A stretch of DNA of 64,000 nt from Koleobacter methoxysyntrophicus (GCF_017301615.1 NZ_CP059066.1:1144001-1208000); one strand, 5' to 3'. Shown: positions 10,584 to 18,869, numbered from the stretch's first letter. The notes: generated by a model not told the origin, from the sequence alone. A program made the numbers and translations.

Positions 10584-10613
10584 GTATAGATACTAAAAAA
10601 AGTGGCAATAATT
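10584..10613 (+). promoter_or_regulatory. Candidate sigma-F promoter for spoIIR
   Basis: GTATA at 10584-10588 and GGCAATAATT at 10604-10613, separated by 15 bp, fit the forespore sigma-F consensus (GYWTA, then GGNNANANT). They lie 36 bp before the spoIIR start. In Bacillus, spoIIR is transcribed by sigma-F, so the biology agrees. Confidence 0.5.
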
Positions 10614-10649
10614 TTAATATCATAATCAAATTTCCGAGGGGGAATTAGA

Positions 10650-11345
10650 TTGACAAAACCAATATTTAAATTTATTCTGCTGCCAGTCCTTGCCATTGTC
10701 CTAATAACAGTAATTGTAAACATTACCGGCTTTTCGGTGACAGGCAGAGAGAGTGAAGTGAATCAATGCTATCATGATAAATTGCTGAGGTTTCATGTAA
10801 TAGCCAATAGCGATCTACCGGAAGACCAGGAACTCAAAATTGAAGTAATGGAAGAGGTTTTAAAAGACCTTAAACCGGATCTGGAAAAACTGGATGATAT
10901 AGAAGAAACAAAGGAATTGCTGAAGAGCAAACTGGATCATATAGAACAGATCGCAGAACGTAGAATCAGAGAAAAGGGTATGCAGTATGATGTAAAAGCG
11001 CGCTTAGATACTTTCCTATTCCCCATAAAGACTTACGGATTAATAACCCTGCCCGCAGGTCAGTACCAGGCCCTCAGGGTAGAAATAGGGGAAGCTAAAG
11101 GTTCAAATTGGTGGTGTATCCTGTTCCCGCCCCTGTGTTTTGTAGATATAACCCAGGGTCTTACACCGGAAAAAACAGTTAAAGACCTTAAAAAGGTGCT
11201 GACAGAGGAAGAGATCCAACAGCTTAAGACTATTAACGAACCATCTCAGATACCGATAGAAATACGGTTTAAAATTGCGGAATGGTTTCAGGGTGTCGGA
11301 AACAAACTGGTATTAACCCTTGACAAGTTTGAAAGAAGACAATAA
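10650..11345 (+). CDS. spoIIR: Stage II sporulation protein R
   Basis: A 231-residue secreted signalling protein of sporulation. SpoIIR is made in the forespore and triggers the SpoIIGA protease to process pro-sigma-E in the mother cell. An N-terminal hydrophobic segment (about residues 6-28) is followed by the conserved family region, including the LRFHVIANSD block and the W.C.LFPPLC.V block. The start is TTG 10650 with a GAGGGGGAA site 6 bp upstream. A sigma-F-like promoter precedes it. It is monocistronic, ending in a strong terminator. Confidence 0.92.
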   Translation: MTKPIFKFILLPVLAIVLITVIVNITGFSVTGRESEVNQCYHDKLLRFHVIANSDLPEDQELKIEVMEEVLKDLKPDLEKLDDIEETKELLKSKLDHIEQIAERRIREKGMQYDVKARLDTFLFPIKTYGLITLPAGQYQALRVEIGEAKGSNWWCILFPPLCFVDITQGLTPEKTVKDLKKVLTEEEIQQLKTINEPSQIPIEIRFKIAEWFQGVGNKLVLTLDKFERRQ

Positions 11346-11358
11346 TGGCATCTTCCCT

Positions 11359-11388
11359 AAGGAGGTATTTACCAAATACCTCCTTTTT
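11359..11388 (+). terminator. Rho-independent terminator after spoIIR
   Basis: A perfect 12-bp stem (11359-11370 with 11374-11385), three-base loop, then TTTT. Confidence 0.9.
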
Positions 11389-11517
11389 CGGTCATGTAAC
11401 TTTTCACTATATCTATTATCTATGAACCTGCTTTAAATTATTTCCTGCTGTTTTACAATTAACTAATTGAAAACCATCGAACTGCCCTCTTAAAAATTGC
11501 CCTTAAATTTCATTTTG

Positions 11518-11547
11518 TTGTATCGTTTTGTAAGTTTATGCTATAAT
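11518..11547 (+). promoter_or_regulatory. Sigma-A type promoter for decarboxylase gene
   Basis: TTGTAT at 11518-11523 and TATAAT at 11542-11547 with an 18-bp spacer, about 75 bp before the gene. No operator or riboswitch was recognised in the rest of the 11346-11623 gap. Confidence 0.55.
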
Positions 11548-11623
11548 TTTTTTAAATATATATTGCATTTACCTTCGATTTATGATGTAATATATTTGTT
11601 GCTTATTGAAGGGAGGGCATAGT

Positions 11624-13162
11624 ATGAACATCTATGACCAAAACAGAACTCCTCTCTTTGATGCCCTGCGGAGATATGTGGAGGATGGAACCATATCCTT
11701 TCACGTTCCCGGGCATAAGGGCGGTAATGGCATCCCTGAATTAAGGGATTATATCGGTGAAAGGGTTTTATCCATCGATGTAAACGGTATGGAAGACCTG
11801 GATAATATATGCAATCCCATTAATGTAATCAAGGAATCTCAACAACTGGCTGCCAGGGCCTTTGGAGCAGATCAGGCATACTACCTGGTAAACGGGACTA
11901 CTTCAGGGGTCCAGGCTATGATAATGACTGTCTGCGGACCGGGGGATAAGATAATAATACCCAGGAATGCCCACAAATCTGCTATCGGAGGTCTAATCCT
12001 GAGCGGTGCCAGCCCCGTATATATACAGCCTGAAATCAATTACCATTCGGGGATGGCTATGGGCATTACCCCTGAAAGGGTCAAAAAGGCCTTTAATGAA
12101 CACCCTGATGCGAAGGGGATTCTGGTCCTGAATCCTACCTATTATGGGGTCTTCTCGGACCTGAAACAGATTGTAGAAATTGCCCATTCTCTGGGGAAAC
12201 CCGTTCTTGTGGATGAGGCCCACGGAGCTCCTTTAGGTTTTCACCCCGAACTGCCGTTATCAGCTATGGAGGCAGGGGCGGATATGAGTGCCGTAAGCAC
12301 CCACAAGCTGCTGGGTTCGATGACCCAGAGTTCCCTTCTGCTGGTTAAACAGGGTTTAATTGACCCCAAGAAGGTTAAAGGTGTGCTGAATTTAACCCAG
12401 ACGACCAGTGCATCTTATGTGCTGATGGTTTCAATTGAACTGGCCAGGAAGCAGATGGCGCTAAAAGGCAAAGAACTGCTCGATAAGGTTCTGGAGCTTT
12501 CCCGGTGGGCAAGGGAGGAACTGAATCAAGTGGACGGGCTGTACGTTTTCGGGGATGATATAAAAGGTCAACCCGGCTGCTATGATATAGATCCAACCAA
12601 GATTGCTATAAATGTCCGGAATTTAGGTATATCAGGATATGAAGCCGAAAGGCTCCTCAGGAAAAAATACAGGATTCAGACGGAGTTATCCGATCTCTTC
12701 AATACCCTGGCCCTTATCACCATAGGTGATACCAGGGAAAGGGTTGAGAGGTTGGTATATTCTATGAAAGAGATCGCCGACGAATGCAGGATAAAGAACG
12801 TCTTAAAATACAGCATGAATCTACCCGCTCCCCCTGAAATGCTGGTTTCGCCGAGGGAGGCATTTTACAGCGAAAAGAAATCTGTTCTCCTGGAGGAAGC
12901 AGAGGGGGAAATAAGTGCCGAGATGATCATGGCGTATCCCCCGGGAATACCATTAATATGTCCGGGTGAGAGGATAACGCGGGAGGTCATAGATTACGTA
13001 AAAATATTAAAAAAGGAACCCTGCCAGCTTCAGGGGACTGAAGACCCGGAAATCAACTACATTAAGGTCCTTTCACGTCACCTTGTACTGGTCCGTTCAG
13101 ATTCCGATACCGGTGATTGGGAAGGAATCAGAACAGCCCGGCCAGCGGCACCGTCCTTTTAA
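11624..13162 (+). CDS. speA: Orn/Lys/Arg decarboxylase family (SpeA/YaaO type)
   Basis: A PLP-dependent fold-type I decarboxylase of about 512 residues. It catalyses decarboxylation of arginine (possibly lysine or ornithine) for polyamine synthesis; the substrate cannot be settled from sequence. Visible signatures are the N-terminal FHVPGHKGG block, the VLVDEAHGAP block and the PLP lysine in STHKLLGSMTQSS. The start is ATG 11624, with GAAGGGAGGG at 11608-11617 at ideal spacing; an in-frame codon 18 bp upstream lies inside that site. The usual family ending is reached near EINYIKVLS. About 28 further residues read into sequence antisense to an EIIA remnant, so the native stop may have been lost in a deletion. 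Confidence 0.85.
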   Translation: MNIYDQNRTPLFDALRRYVEDGTISFHVPGHKGGNGIPELRDYIGERVLSIDVNGMEDLDNICNPINVIKESQQLAARAFGADQAYYLVNGTTSGVQAMIMTVCGPGDKIIIPRNAHKSAIGGLILSGASPVYIQPEINYHSGMAMGITPERVKKAFNEHPDAKGILVLNPTYYGVFSDLKQIVEIAHSLGKPVLVDEAHGAPLGFHPELPLSAMEAGADMSAVSTHKLLGSMTQSSLLLVKQGLIDPKKVKGVLNLTQTTSASYVLMVSIELARKQMALKGKELLDKVLELSRWAREELNQVDGLYVFGDDIKGQPGCYDIDPTKIAINVRNLGISGYEAERLLRKKYRIQTELSDLFNTLALITIGDTRERVERLVYSMKEIADECRIKNVLKYSMNLPAPPEMLVSPREAFYSEKKSVLLEEAEGEISAEMIMAYPPGIPLICPGERITREVIDYVKILKKEPCQLQGTEDPEINYIKVLSRHLVLVRSDSDTGDWEGIRTARPAAPSF

Positions 13163-13340
13163 CGGCCATCAGCTGCTGGCCTCTATCGACTATAGCCCCT
13201 TCCCGAACCAGAATTACTGGAATCTGCCCGTCGGGCAGAACAAGGGGAGTAAAAGATGATTTTGCTTCCCTTTTGATAAATTCCAGATCAATTTTAACGA
13301 GAGGGTCACCCTCTTTAATTTTTGCATCATTATGCTCAGC
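13128..13340 (-). pseudogene. PTS EIIA (glucose-type) C-terminal remnant
   Basis: In the minus strand, in a frame different from MurQ, about 65 codons read as the end of a glucose-family EIIA domain: [20 protein letters not shown] followed by a TPLVLPDG block, ending at TGA (13128-13130). The N-terminal two thirds, including the phosphorylated histidine, are absent and the frame is closed upstream. The fragment directly abuts the truncated murQ. A single deletion removing the end of murQ and the start of the EIIA gene explains both. Its last codons overlap the convergent decarboxylase tail. Confidence 0.7.
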
Positions 13341-14133
13341 TTTACGCTGTAGCCGGTCTCATCAAGAACGGCTTTTATTTTATTTTCATCCGCACCGGTT
13401 GCGAGTTTGACAATATTACAGGCCCTTTTCATCAGTTTTTTGTTGGTAGGATTAACATCGACCATCAGGTTTTTGTATACCTTACCCAGTTTGATCATGG
13501 CAGCTGTAGAAAGCATATTCAGGACCATCTTCTGGGCCGTTCCCGCCTTCATCCTGGTGGAGCCGGATATTACCTCGGGCCCTACAACAGGGCAGATGGA
13601 AACGGAAGCCAGAGAATTTAGCGGCGCATCGGGGTTGCACGTTATAGAAATCCTTTCAGCCCCTACTTCTGCGGCATACTCCAGCGCACCTATGACATAA
13701 GGGGTTCTTCCGCTGGCCGCTATTCCTACCACAACATCACAGGGTTTTAAATTCCGCAGCATGAGGTCCTTTCTGCCCAGATCCCCGTCATCTTCTGCTC
13801 CTTCGACGGCCTTAAAGACAGCTTTATTTCCCCCTGCTATAATCCCCTGAACGATATCGGGAGGTGTGCTGAAGGTCGGGGGGCATTCAGATGCATCAAG
13901 TATTCCGAGCCTGCCGCTGGTTCCCGCTCCGACGTAAAACAGCCTTCCTCCCCGGAGAGGGCCGAAAAGATAATGTCTACAGCCTTGGCTATATTGGCTA
14001 TTTCCTTTTCAACGGCTAAAGCCACTTTCTTGTCTTCATGGTTTATCTTTTTTATAATGTCAACCGTTGAAAGGGTATCGATATCTGATGTTTCGGGATT
14101 TATACCTTCTGTCACGAGCTCATTTCTATTCAA
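13325..14133 (-). pseudogene. murQ: N-acetylmuramic acid 6-phosphate etherase, frameshifted and 3'-truncated
   Basis: MurQ cleaves the lactyl ether of MurNAc-6-phosphate to GlcNAc-6-phosphate. The first 62 codons from TTG 14133 (8-bp overlap with mupG) match the family start. The frame is then lost at a run of four C (+ strand 13950-13953): one extra base restores [16 protein letters not shown] and all following conserved blocks, through [16 protein letters not shown] and [12 protein letters not shown]. Homology stops after about 270 residues (near VKLSIMM), roughly 30 short of the usual end, where EIIA-like sequence begins in another frame. As read, no functional enzyme is made. The indel could be a sequencing error; the 3' truncation is less likely to be. 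Confidence 0.85.
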
Positions 14134-14947
14134 TTATATCATCACCTTCCCTAAAACAAAATCTGGTGCCCGGCCCTATGTAATCCAGGAGAAAGTGCTC
14201 CCCTTCGGGTATATATCCTACCACATTAACCCTCTCATCGGGCGGCAGGTCTGCCAGGACAACCTGAAGCTCACCTGAGTACCTGCCGTATTTCGAATTG
14301 TCGATAGTAATACATCCCCGTTTTCTTTCCCTTAAAACCCCGGGTTTTATTTCTCTGCCCCCGGTGGCGTACTGGCGGGATTCGACAGATCTTAAACAAA
14401 AACATCCGGGGTCTAGCCTGTTGGTATGGGGCCTGCCAAATATAAGGGCCCTTTCTTCAGAGGTTACTTCAGAACAGACATTTACTGATAAAGTGATCTG
14501 CCCGTTCAGGGCTTCCGACATAAGGTGCAGTTCATGTTCCGATGCCTGTATATCCCCTACAATAACTCCATCGGTTCCCAGACATGTAAGCAGATGCTGG
14601 GCACCGATATGGGCAGGGAGGGCCACCAGCTCATCGCTGGAATAGCCAAAATCTGTCCTGATACAGTCGATCCCCATTTCCTTTAATTTCTTAAAATCTC
14701 CTTTTCGAATTCCCAACAAATCGAAGGCCCTCGGTGAAATATCGGCCATTACAAAAAAATTGAGTTCCCCAGCATATTTTAATATCTCCCTGAATTCCTC
14801 TAAGGCTTTTCCGTAATCAATTTCAGGTATATGCAGAGATGTAAATAAAACTTTAAAACCCAGGTCAGAGGCCTGTTTTATATACCCCCTGGTTTCGTCT
14901 ATATCGTTCATCCAGCCGGGATATACGGAAATACCCAGTTTTTTCAT
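14126..14947 (-). CDS. mupG: MupG-family (DUF871) 6-phospho-N-acetylmuramidase, internally deleted
   Basis: An open frame of 273 residues; family members are about 350-360. MupG proteins hydrolyse MurNAc-6-phosphate-GlcNAc in the cytoplasm. The N-terminal barrel half (to about residue 107, GYSSDE) and the C-terminal cyclophilin-like part ([25 protein letters not shown]) are clear. The central 85 or so residues, normally carrying the CHN.YP..DTGL and GLPT.E.HR blocks, are missing in frame, joining at [11 protein letters not shown]. Several barrel strands are lost, so the product is probably inactive. The gene lies between the EIIBC gene and the broken murQ. Confidence 0.8.
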   Translation of the reverse strand: MKKLGISVYPGWMNDIDETRGYIKQASDLGFKVLFTSLHIPEIDYGKALEEFREILKYAGELNFFVMADISPRAFDLLGIRKGDFKKLKEMGIDCIRTDFGYSSDELVALPAHIGAQHLLTCLGTDGVIVGDIQASEHELHLMSEALNGQITLSVNVCSEVTSEERALIFGRPHTNRLDPGCFCLRSVESRQYATGGREIKPGVLRERKRGCITIDNSKYGRYSGELQVVLADLPPDERVNVVGYIPEGEHFLLDYIGPGTRFCFREGDDIIE

Positions 14948-15011
14948 AAGTTTTTCACCTCATTTCTAGGCTTTACCCCGTTTATACAGTGGAACAGGCC
15001 GCCTTATGCAT

Positions 15012-15075
15012 GAAGCCAGGGCATCCCTGCTTCAGATTAAGGTACTAAACCGGCAGAGGGATAACCCCTGCCGGT
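15012..15075 (-). other. Two hairpins between EIIBC and mupG
   Basis: Within the 160-bp gap, 15012-15033 (GAAGC.AGGG / CCCTGCTTC) and 15049-15075 (ACCGGCAG / CTGCCGGT) can each fold into a hairpin. Neither is followed by a long T run on the minus strand, so processing or partial attenuation within the operon is as likely as termination. Confidence 0.4.
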
Positions 15076-15107
15076 CAACCTTTTCGGATACGGCCTCTGC
15101 AAACAAG

Positions 15108-16487
15108 TTAACTGCCGAAAGTGAAACCGGTAGAGGTTGTTTTTGCACCATCAACATCTTCATCAACGGGGTCATCGAATCCTATTATCATGGTAGCAAT
15201 AAAGCCGGCTATGTAAGATACTACCACCCCCAGCAGGTAGAAGGGGATCTTTTCGGGCACTATGATAGCTGCCAGAGGGAGCCCGGAAAGCCCCATACTT
15301 GTAGAACCGACCTTCAAAACGGCCTGAACCGCTCCACCAAAAGCTGCCCCTATACATGCGCTCAAAAACGGTTTGCCCAGGGGCAGGGTAACACCAAAGA
15401 TCAGAGGTTCACCGATACCCATGATTCCTACGGGGAGACCGCTTAAGACGGTCTTCTTCAACCGGTTGTTTTTAGTTTTTACATAAACGGCGATAGCTGC
15501 TCCAACCTGACCTGCACCGGCCATTGCAAGGATGGGCAGAAGGGTATTAACTCCCGTTGATTGTAAGAGTTCAGCATGAATGGGGGTAAGACCGTGGTGG
15601 AGCCCCGTCATAACCAGAGGCAAGAAGGTTCCTGCCAGGATTGCTCCTACTATAAACCCGCCCCCTTCAATTATCCCCTTAACACCCATGCCTATAGCTT
15701 CGGATATTATTCCTCCGATAGGCTGTATTACGAAAAGTGTAGCAATACCGGCTATTAAAACGGTAAGGGTGGGAGTGAGGATTATGTCAAGTATTTCGGG
15801 AATCATCTTTCTTATCCTCTTTTCCAGCCATACGGTAAACACTACAGCCAGAAGGACTGCTATTATTCCTCCCCTGCCCGGTATCAGATTCTTGCCGGCG
15901 ATAGTAATCTTGGTAAGGTTGGGATGGGAAAGGATACCTGCCATTACACCGCCTAAAGCGGGGGACCCTCCAAATTCCCTGGCGGTGTTAATACCTACCA
16001 TTATGGAAAGATACATGAAAACTGCATTACCCAGTACTCCCAGGATATTACCCAGGTTTTCAGGCATAGCACCGAACTTAAGTAATATATTGTTGATTCC
16101 CATTATTAAGCCGCATCCTATTAACGCGGGAATGAGGGGTATAAAAATACCTGCTATCCTCCTGAGCATCATTTTAAAGGGAGTCCTGTTTTTGTCCTTT
16201 ATCTCTGACCTTAAATCCCTGGTTTCTCCTACCTTCACCCCTGTAAGTTCCTCCATCTGTGCTGCAAGTTTATTAACTATTCCCGGCCCTACTATAATCT
16301 GATACTGCCCTGAGGATTCCACAACCCCCATTACACCTTCCACCTTTTTCAATGACTCCACGTCTACCTTACCGGCATCTTTCGGGGTAACCCTCATTCT
16401 TGTCATGCAGTACTGCAGGTTGTTTATATTCTCCTTACCGCCCATAGTGTCGATTATTTCCCGGGCCATCTTTACAGGACTGCTCAC
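15108..16487 (-). CDS. PTS sugar permease EIIBC, glucose/N-acetylmuramate type
   Basis: A 459-residue fused EIIB-EIIC membrane permease. The EIIB domain (residues about 1-85) carries the phosphorylated cysteine in NLQYCMTRMRV. The EIIC domain has multiple membrane helices and the GIGEPLIFGV substrate-loop motif. There is no EIIA domain, as in MurP. With mupG and murQ downstream, the substrate is probably N-acetylmuramic acid or a MurNAc disaccharide (inference from context). This gene appears intact although everything after it in the operon is damaged; a separate EIIA would have to be supplied from elsewhere. It is preceded by a leader containing an intrinsic terminator. Confidence 0.85.
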   Translation of the reverse strand: MSSPVKMAREIIDTMGGKENINNLQYCMTRMRVTPKDAGKVDVESLKKVEGVMGVVESSGQYQIIVGPGIVNKLAAQMEELTGVKVGETRDLRSEIKDKNRTPFKMMLRRIAGIFIPLIPALIGCGLIMGINNILLKFGAMPENLGNILGVLGNAVFMYLSIMVGINTAREFGGSPALGGVMAGILSHPNLTKITIAGKNLIPGRGGIIAVLLAVVFTVWLEKRIRKMIPEILDIILTPTLTVLIAGIATLFVIQPIGGIISEAIGMGVKGIIEGGGFIVGAILAGTFLPLVMTGLHHGLTPIHAELLQSTGVNTLLPILAMAGAGQVGAAIAVYVKTKNNRLKKTVLSGLPVGIMGIGEPLIFGVTLPLGKPFLSACIGAAFGGAVQAVLKVGSTSMGLSGLPLAAIIVPEKIPFYLLGVVVSYIAGFIATMIIGFDDPVDEDVDGAKTTSTGFTFGS

Positions 16488-16585
16488 AATTTTCCGCCTC
16501 CTTTGATTTTAAGAATTTTTTGCTTATACACCCTTTCACTAAAGCTGATTTTAAATCCTAAAAGACCGCCCCCTTTCCAAATAAA

Positions 16586-16624
16586 AAAGAGCTGAAAAAG
16601 GCATTATGCCTTTTTTCAGCTCTT
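16586..16624 (-). terminator. Leader terminator (attenuator) before EIIBC
   Basis: A long stem (16587-16602 with 16609-16624) reads on the minus strand as a hairpin followed by a T-rich stretch (TTTTTTAT). It lies about 60-70 nt after the predicted transcription start and 100 nt before the EIIBC start. There is no minus-strand gene upstream for it to end, so it is best read as a transcription attenuator. Antitermination by a BglG/LicT-type protein is possible, but no RAT sequence was confidently recognised. Confidence 0.65.
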
Positions 16625-16693
16625 GCCTGTTTATTTAAAAAACAGTTACACGCCGAAAAATACAAACTATTTTATTAATTTTTCGCAATTTTA

Positions 16694-16722
16694 ATTTTAG
16701 CTGAAAAAGGGTCCGATGTCAA
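16694..16722 (-). promoter_or_regulatory. Sigma-A promoter for the PTS operon
   Basis: On the minus strand TTGACA (16722-16717), a 17-bp spacer, then TAAAAT (16699-16694): a near-ideal housekeeping promoter. The rest of the 16488-17001 gap, apart from the attenuator, shows nothing recognisable. Confidence 0.7.
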
Positions 16723-17001
16723 GGGACTTCTGGTAAACAAAAATTTCGAAGTTTTATTATGAAAATGCATGGGGGCTTTTTGACTAAATCGATTGTAAAA
16801 AGATTAAACATTATTTTGTGCAGAAACGGCTTTTAGAATAAATGCGAACTGCGTATTTGTGGTTTAGCTGTATATTACACAAGTAATGGATGTTTTTATT
16901 AAAAAATGGGCATTTTATATTCAAAATCAACATGATAAAATAAAAATTCTGTGGAATAATAATAATGTGCGTATTATAAAATTTTATAAGGAGGTATTTC
17001 T

Positions 17002-17190
17002 ATGGCCGCAAGACGTGGGGTCATGTCCGAGCAGCTGAAATATGAACTTGCTAAGGAGCTCGGAGTGGCCCATATCGTTGACAGGGAAGGATGGGGCGGA
17101 GTGCCTTCAAGACAGTGCGGAAACCTAGTAAGGTTGGCGATTGAGAAGGCGGAGCAGATGATGGCTCAAGAAAATAACCCCCAGCAATAA
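17002..17190 (+). CDS. Small acid-soluble spore protein, alpha/beta type
   Basis: A 62-residue protein of the alpha/beta-type SASP family, which coats and protects spore DNA. It contains the two family blocks: LKYELAKELGV (around the germination-protease cleavage region) and GGVPSRQCGNLVRLAIEKAE. It differs from typical members by a cysteine in the SRQ.G block. ATG start with a strong AAGGAGG site. The upstream region is AT-rich; no sigma-G promoter could be assigned with confidence. Confidence 0.9.
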   Translation: MAARRGVMSEQLKYELAKELGVAHIVDREGWGGVPSRQCGNLVRLAIEKAEQMMAQENNPQQ

Positions 17191-17232
17191 CTGCCATAGG
17201 AAATACCGAAACATTCACTTGAAATTACGCAC

Positions 17233-17272
17233 AAAACCGGGGGAATTCTTTCTCCCCGGTTTTAATTTTTTA
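17233..17272 (+). terminator. Terminator after SASP gene
   Basis: A 10-bp stem AAAACCGGGG (17233-17242) with its complement (17254-17263), then a T-rich tail. Confidence 0.85.
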
Positions 17273-17282
17273 AAAAAGGAAT

Positions 17283-17310
17283 TTGCCAAAATTCAGCGAA
17301 AAAATATAAT
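17283..17310 (+). promoter_or_regulatory. Promoter-like conserved block, copy 1
   Basis: TTGCCA (17283-17288), a 16-bp spacer containing GCGAAAA, and TATAAT (17305-17310). The whole 40-bp stretch, including the preceding AAAAAGGA and the spacer, resembles 19764-19802. Conservation of the spacer as well as the hexamers hints at a specific regulatory site. Confidence 0.45.
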
Positions 17311-17393
17311 AATGTAAAATTTCCTATAATAGAGAACAAAAACTGTATTATAAGGTTTAATCACCGGATATATCGGCCATGGGACATAATACA

Positions 17394-17422
17394 TGGAAAC
17401 ACATTAAATGTTGTGGTATAAT
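17394..17422 (+). promoter_or_regulatory. Sigma-A promoter of the ATPase gene
   Basis: TGGAAA (17394-17399), 17-bp spacer, TATAAT (17417-17422). The expected start point falls at the left edge of the palindromic operator at 17430. Confidence 0.55.
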
Positions 17423-17429
17423 TTAAATT

Positions 17430-17471
17430 AACTCTAGAGTTACTAACTTTAGAGTTAGTAACTCTAAAGTT
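17430..17471. promoter_or_regulatory. 42-bp palindrome made of three 12-mer palindromes (operator array)
   Basis: Three copies of AACTYTARAGTT at 17430-17441, 17445-17456 and 17460-17471, spaced exactly 15 bp apart, each itself palindromic. Together they form a near-perfect 42-bp palindrome with two mismatches between the halves. It lies between the -10 box and the ribosome site of the ATPase gene, where a bound repressor would block transcription; in RNA the copies could also pair with one another. The binding protein is unknown. Confidence 0.7.
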
Positions 17472-17486
17472 AATGAGGTGAATTTA

Positions 17487-18869
17487 ATGTTTATTGGCAG
17501 AAAATACGAACTTGGAACATTAAATAAACTTTACAACGAGAACAAATTTCATTTTATAGTTATGTATGGCAGAAGACGTGTAGGAAAAACTACATTATTA
17601 ACCGAGTTTTGCAAAGATAAACCATCAATATTTTTTGTTGCTGAAGAATACAACGATAAGATCGCTCTTGATTCTTTTTCAGATAGAATATTATCCTATT
17701 TTGGCCTTGGTGGATTGGTAAGCAGATTTGAATCATGGGAAAAAGCGTTTCTCTTTTTAGCAGAACAGGCAAAAGATAAGCGTTTAGTTGTAGTTATTGA
17801 CGAATTTCCTTATATAGTTAATTCAAATAAAAGAATTCCATCTCTTCTGCAAAATTTAATAGACCATCATTTAAAAGATACCAAACTTTTTTTGATTATT
17901 TGCGGTTCTTCTGTAAGTTTCATTGAGAAAGAAGTCTTAGGCTATAAAAGCCCTCTATACGGTAGAAGAACTGCTCAATTGATAGTCGAACCCTTTGATT
18001 TTTTTGAAAGTAGAGATTTTTTCCCAAACTATGATTTTGAAAATCAGGTTATTGCATATGGAGTTTTAGGTGGTATTCCTCAATATTTAAGTAATTTTGA
18101 CGATACAAAAGACATATATGAAAATATCAAAACGAAAATATTAGATAAAGCGTCTTATCTTTACGAAGAGCCCAAATTATTATTAAAACAAGAAGTCAGA
18201 GAACCTGCTCTGTATAATTCAATAATAGAAGCAATAGCAAGTGGCAGCAGTAAATTAAATGAAATATCTACAAAAGTTGGAGTTGATACTGATAAATGTT
18301 CAAAGTATATCTCTACACTAATAAATTTAAAAATACTCGAAAAGATTACTCCTGTTGGATTAAAAGAAAAAAGCAGAAAAAGTATTTACAAGATTAAAAA
18401 TAATTTCTTTAGATTCTGGTATAGGTTCATTTTTAATAACAAAGCCCTAATAGAGCAGGGATTGGTTGATGAAGTTATCGAAAAAAAGATTAAACCGTTT
18501 ATAAATAACTTTATAGGAACAGTATACGAAGAAATATGTATAGATTATCTTAAAATTTTAAATAAGAATAAAGCATTGCCTTTTATTTTTGAGAAAATAG
18601 GTAAATGGTGGGGGAATAATCCTTATAAGAAGTGTGAAGAGGAAATTGATATAATAGCACTTGACGAAGACAACATAATATTTGGGGAGTGCAAATGGCA
18701 AGACCGTAAAATAGATATGGCCGTTTTAAACGTTTTAATAGAAAAAAGTGCATTATTTAGCTATAGAAATAAGTATTATGTATTATTTTCAAAAAGGGGT
18801 TTTACAGATAATGTGATAAATTTTGCAGAGCACCATAGTAAGGTATTTTTAATTAAGGAATTTGAGTAA
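17487..18869 (+). CDS. AAA+ ATPase with C-terminal DUF234 domain
   Basis: A roughly 460-residue protein of the archaeal-type ATPase/DUF234 family. The P-loop GRRRVGKTT lies near residues 28-36, Walker B is LVVVIDEFPY, and a sensor-like ICGSS block follows. A winged-helix region comes next, and the C-terminal DUF234 domain has an E.DIIA...GECKW pattern typical of PD-(D/E)XK nuclease-like folds. Function is unknown; such genes are patchily distributed and often mobile. The start is ATG 17487, 6 bp after GAGGTG. The gene is clearly more AT-rich than its neighbours, suggesting horizontal acquisition, and its promoter is covered by a palindromic operator. Confidence 0.88.
   Translation: MFIGRKYELGTLNKLYNENKFHFIVMYGRRRVGKTTLLTEFCKDKPSIFFVAEEYNDKIALDSFSDRILSYFGLGGLVSRFESWEKAFLFLAEQAKDKRLVVVIDEFPYIVNSNKRIPSLLQNLIDHHLKDTKLFLIICGSSVSFIEKEVLGYKSPLYGRRTAQLIVEPFDFFESRDFFPNYDFENQVIAYGVLGGIPQYLSNFDDTKDIYENIKTKILDKASYLYEEPKLLLKQEVREPALYNSIIEAIASGSSKLNEISTKVGVDTDKCSKYISTLINLKILEKITPVGLKEKSRKSIYKIKNNFFRFWYRFIFNNKALIEQGLVDEVIEKKIKPFINNFIGTVYEEICIDYLKILNKNKALPFIFEKIGKWWGNNPYKKCEEEIDIIALDEDNIIFGECKWQDRKIDMAVLNVLIEKSALFSYRNKYYVLFSKRGFTDNVINFAEHHSKVFLIKEFE

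Noticed and set aside
13117-13700. Plus-strand frames opposite murQ
   Set aside because: The minus strand carries clear MurQ and EIIA homology; the plus frames are shadows.
16900-17001. Sigma-G promoter for the SASP gene
   Set aside because: Partial matches to the -10 box exist, but no -35 at correct spacing could be found.
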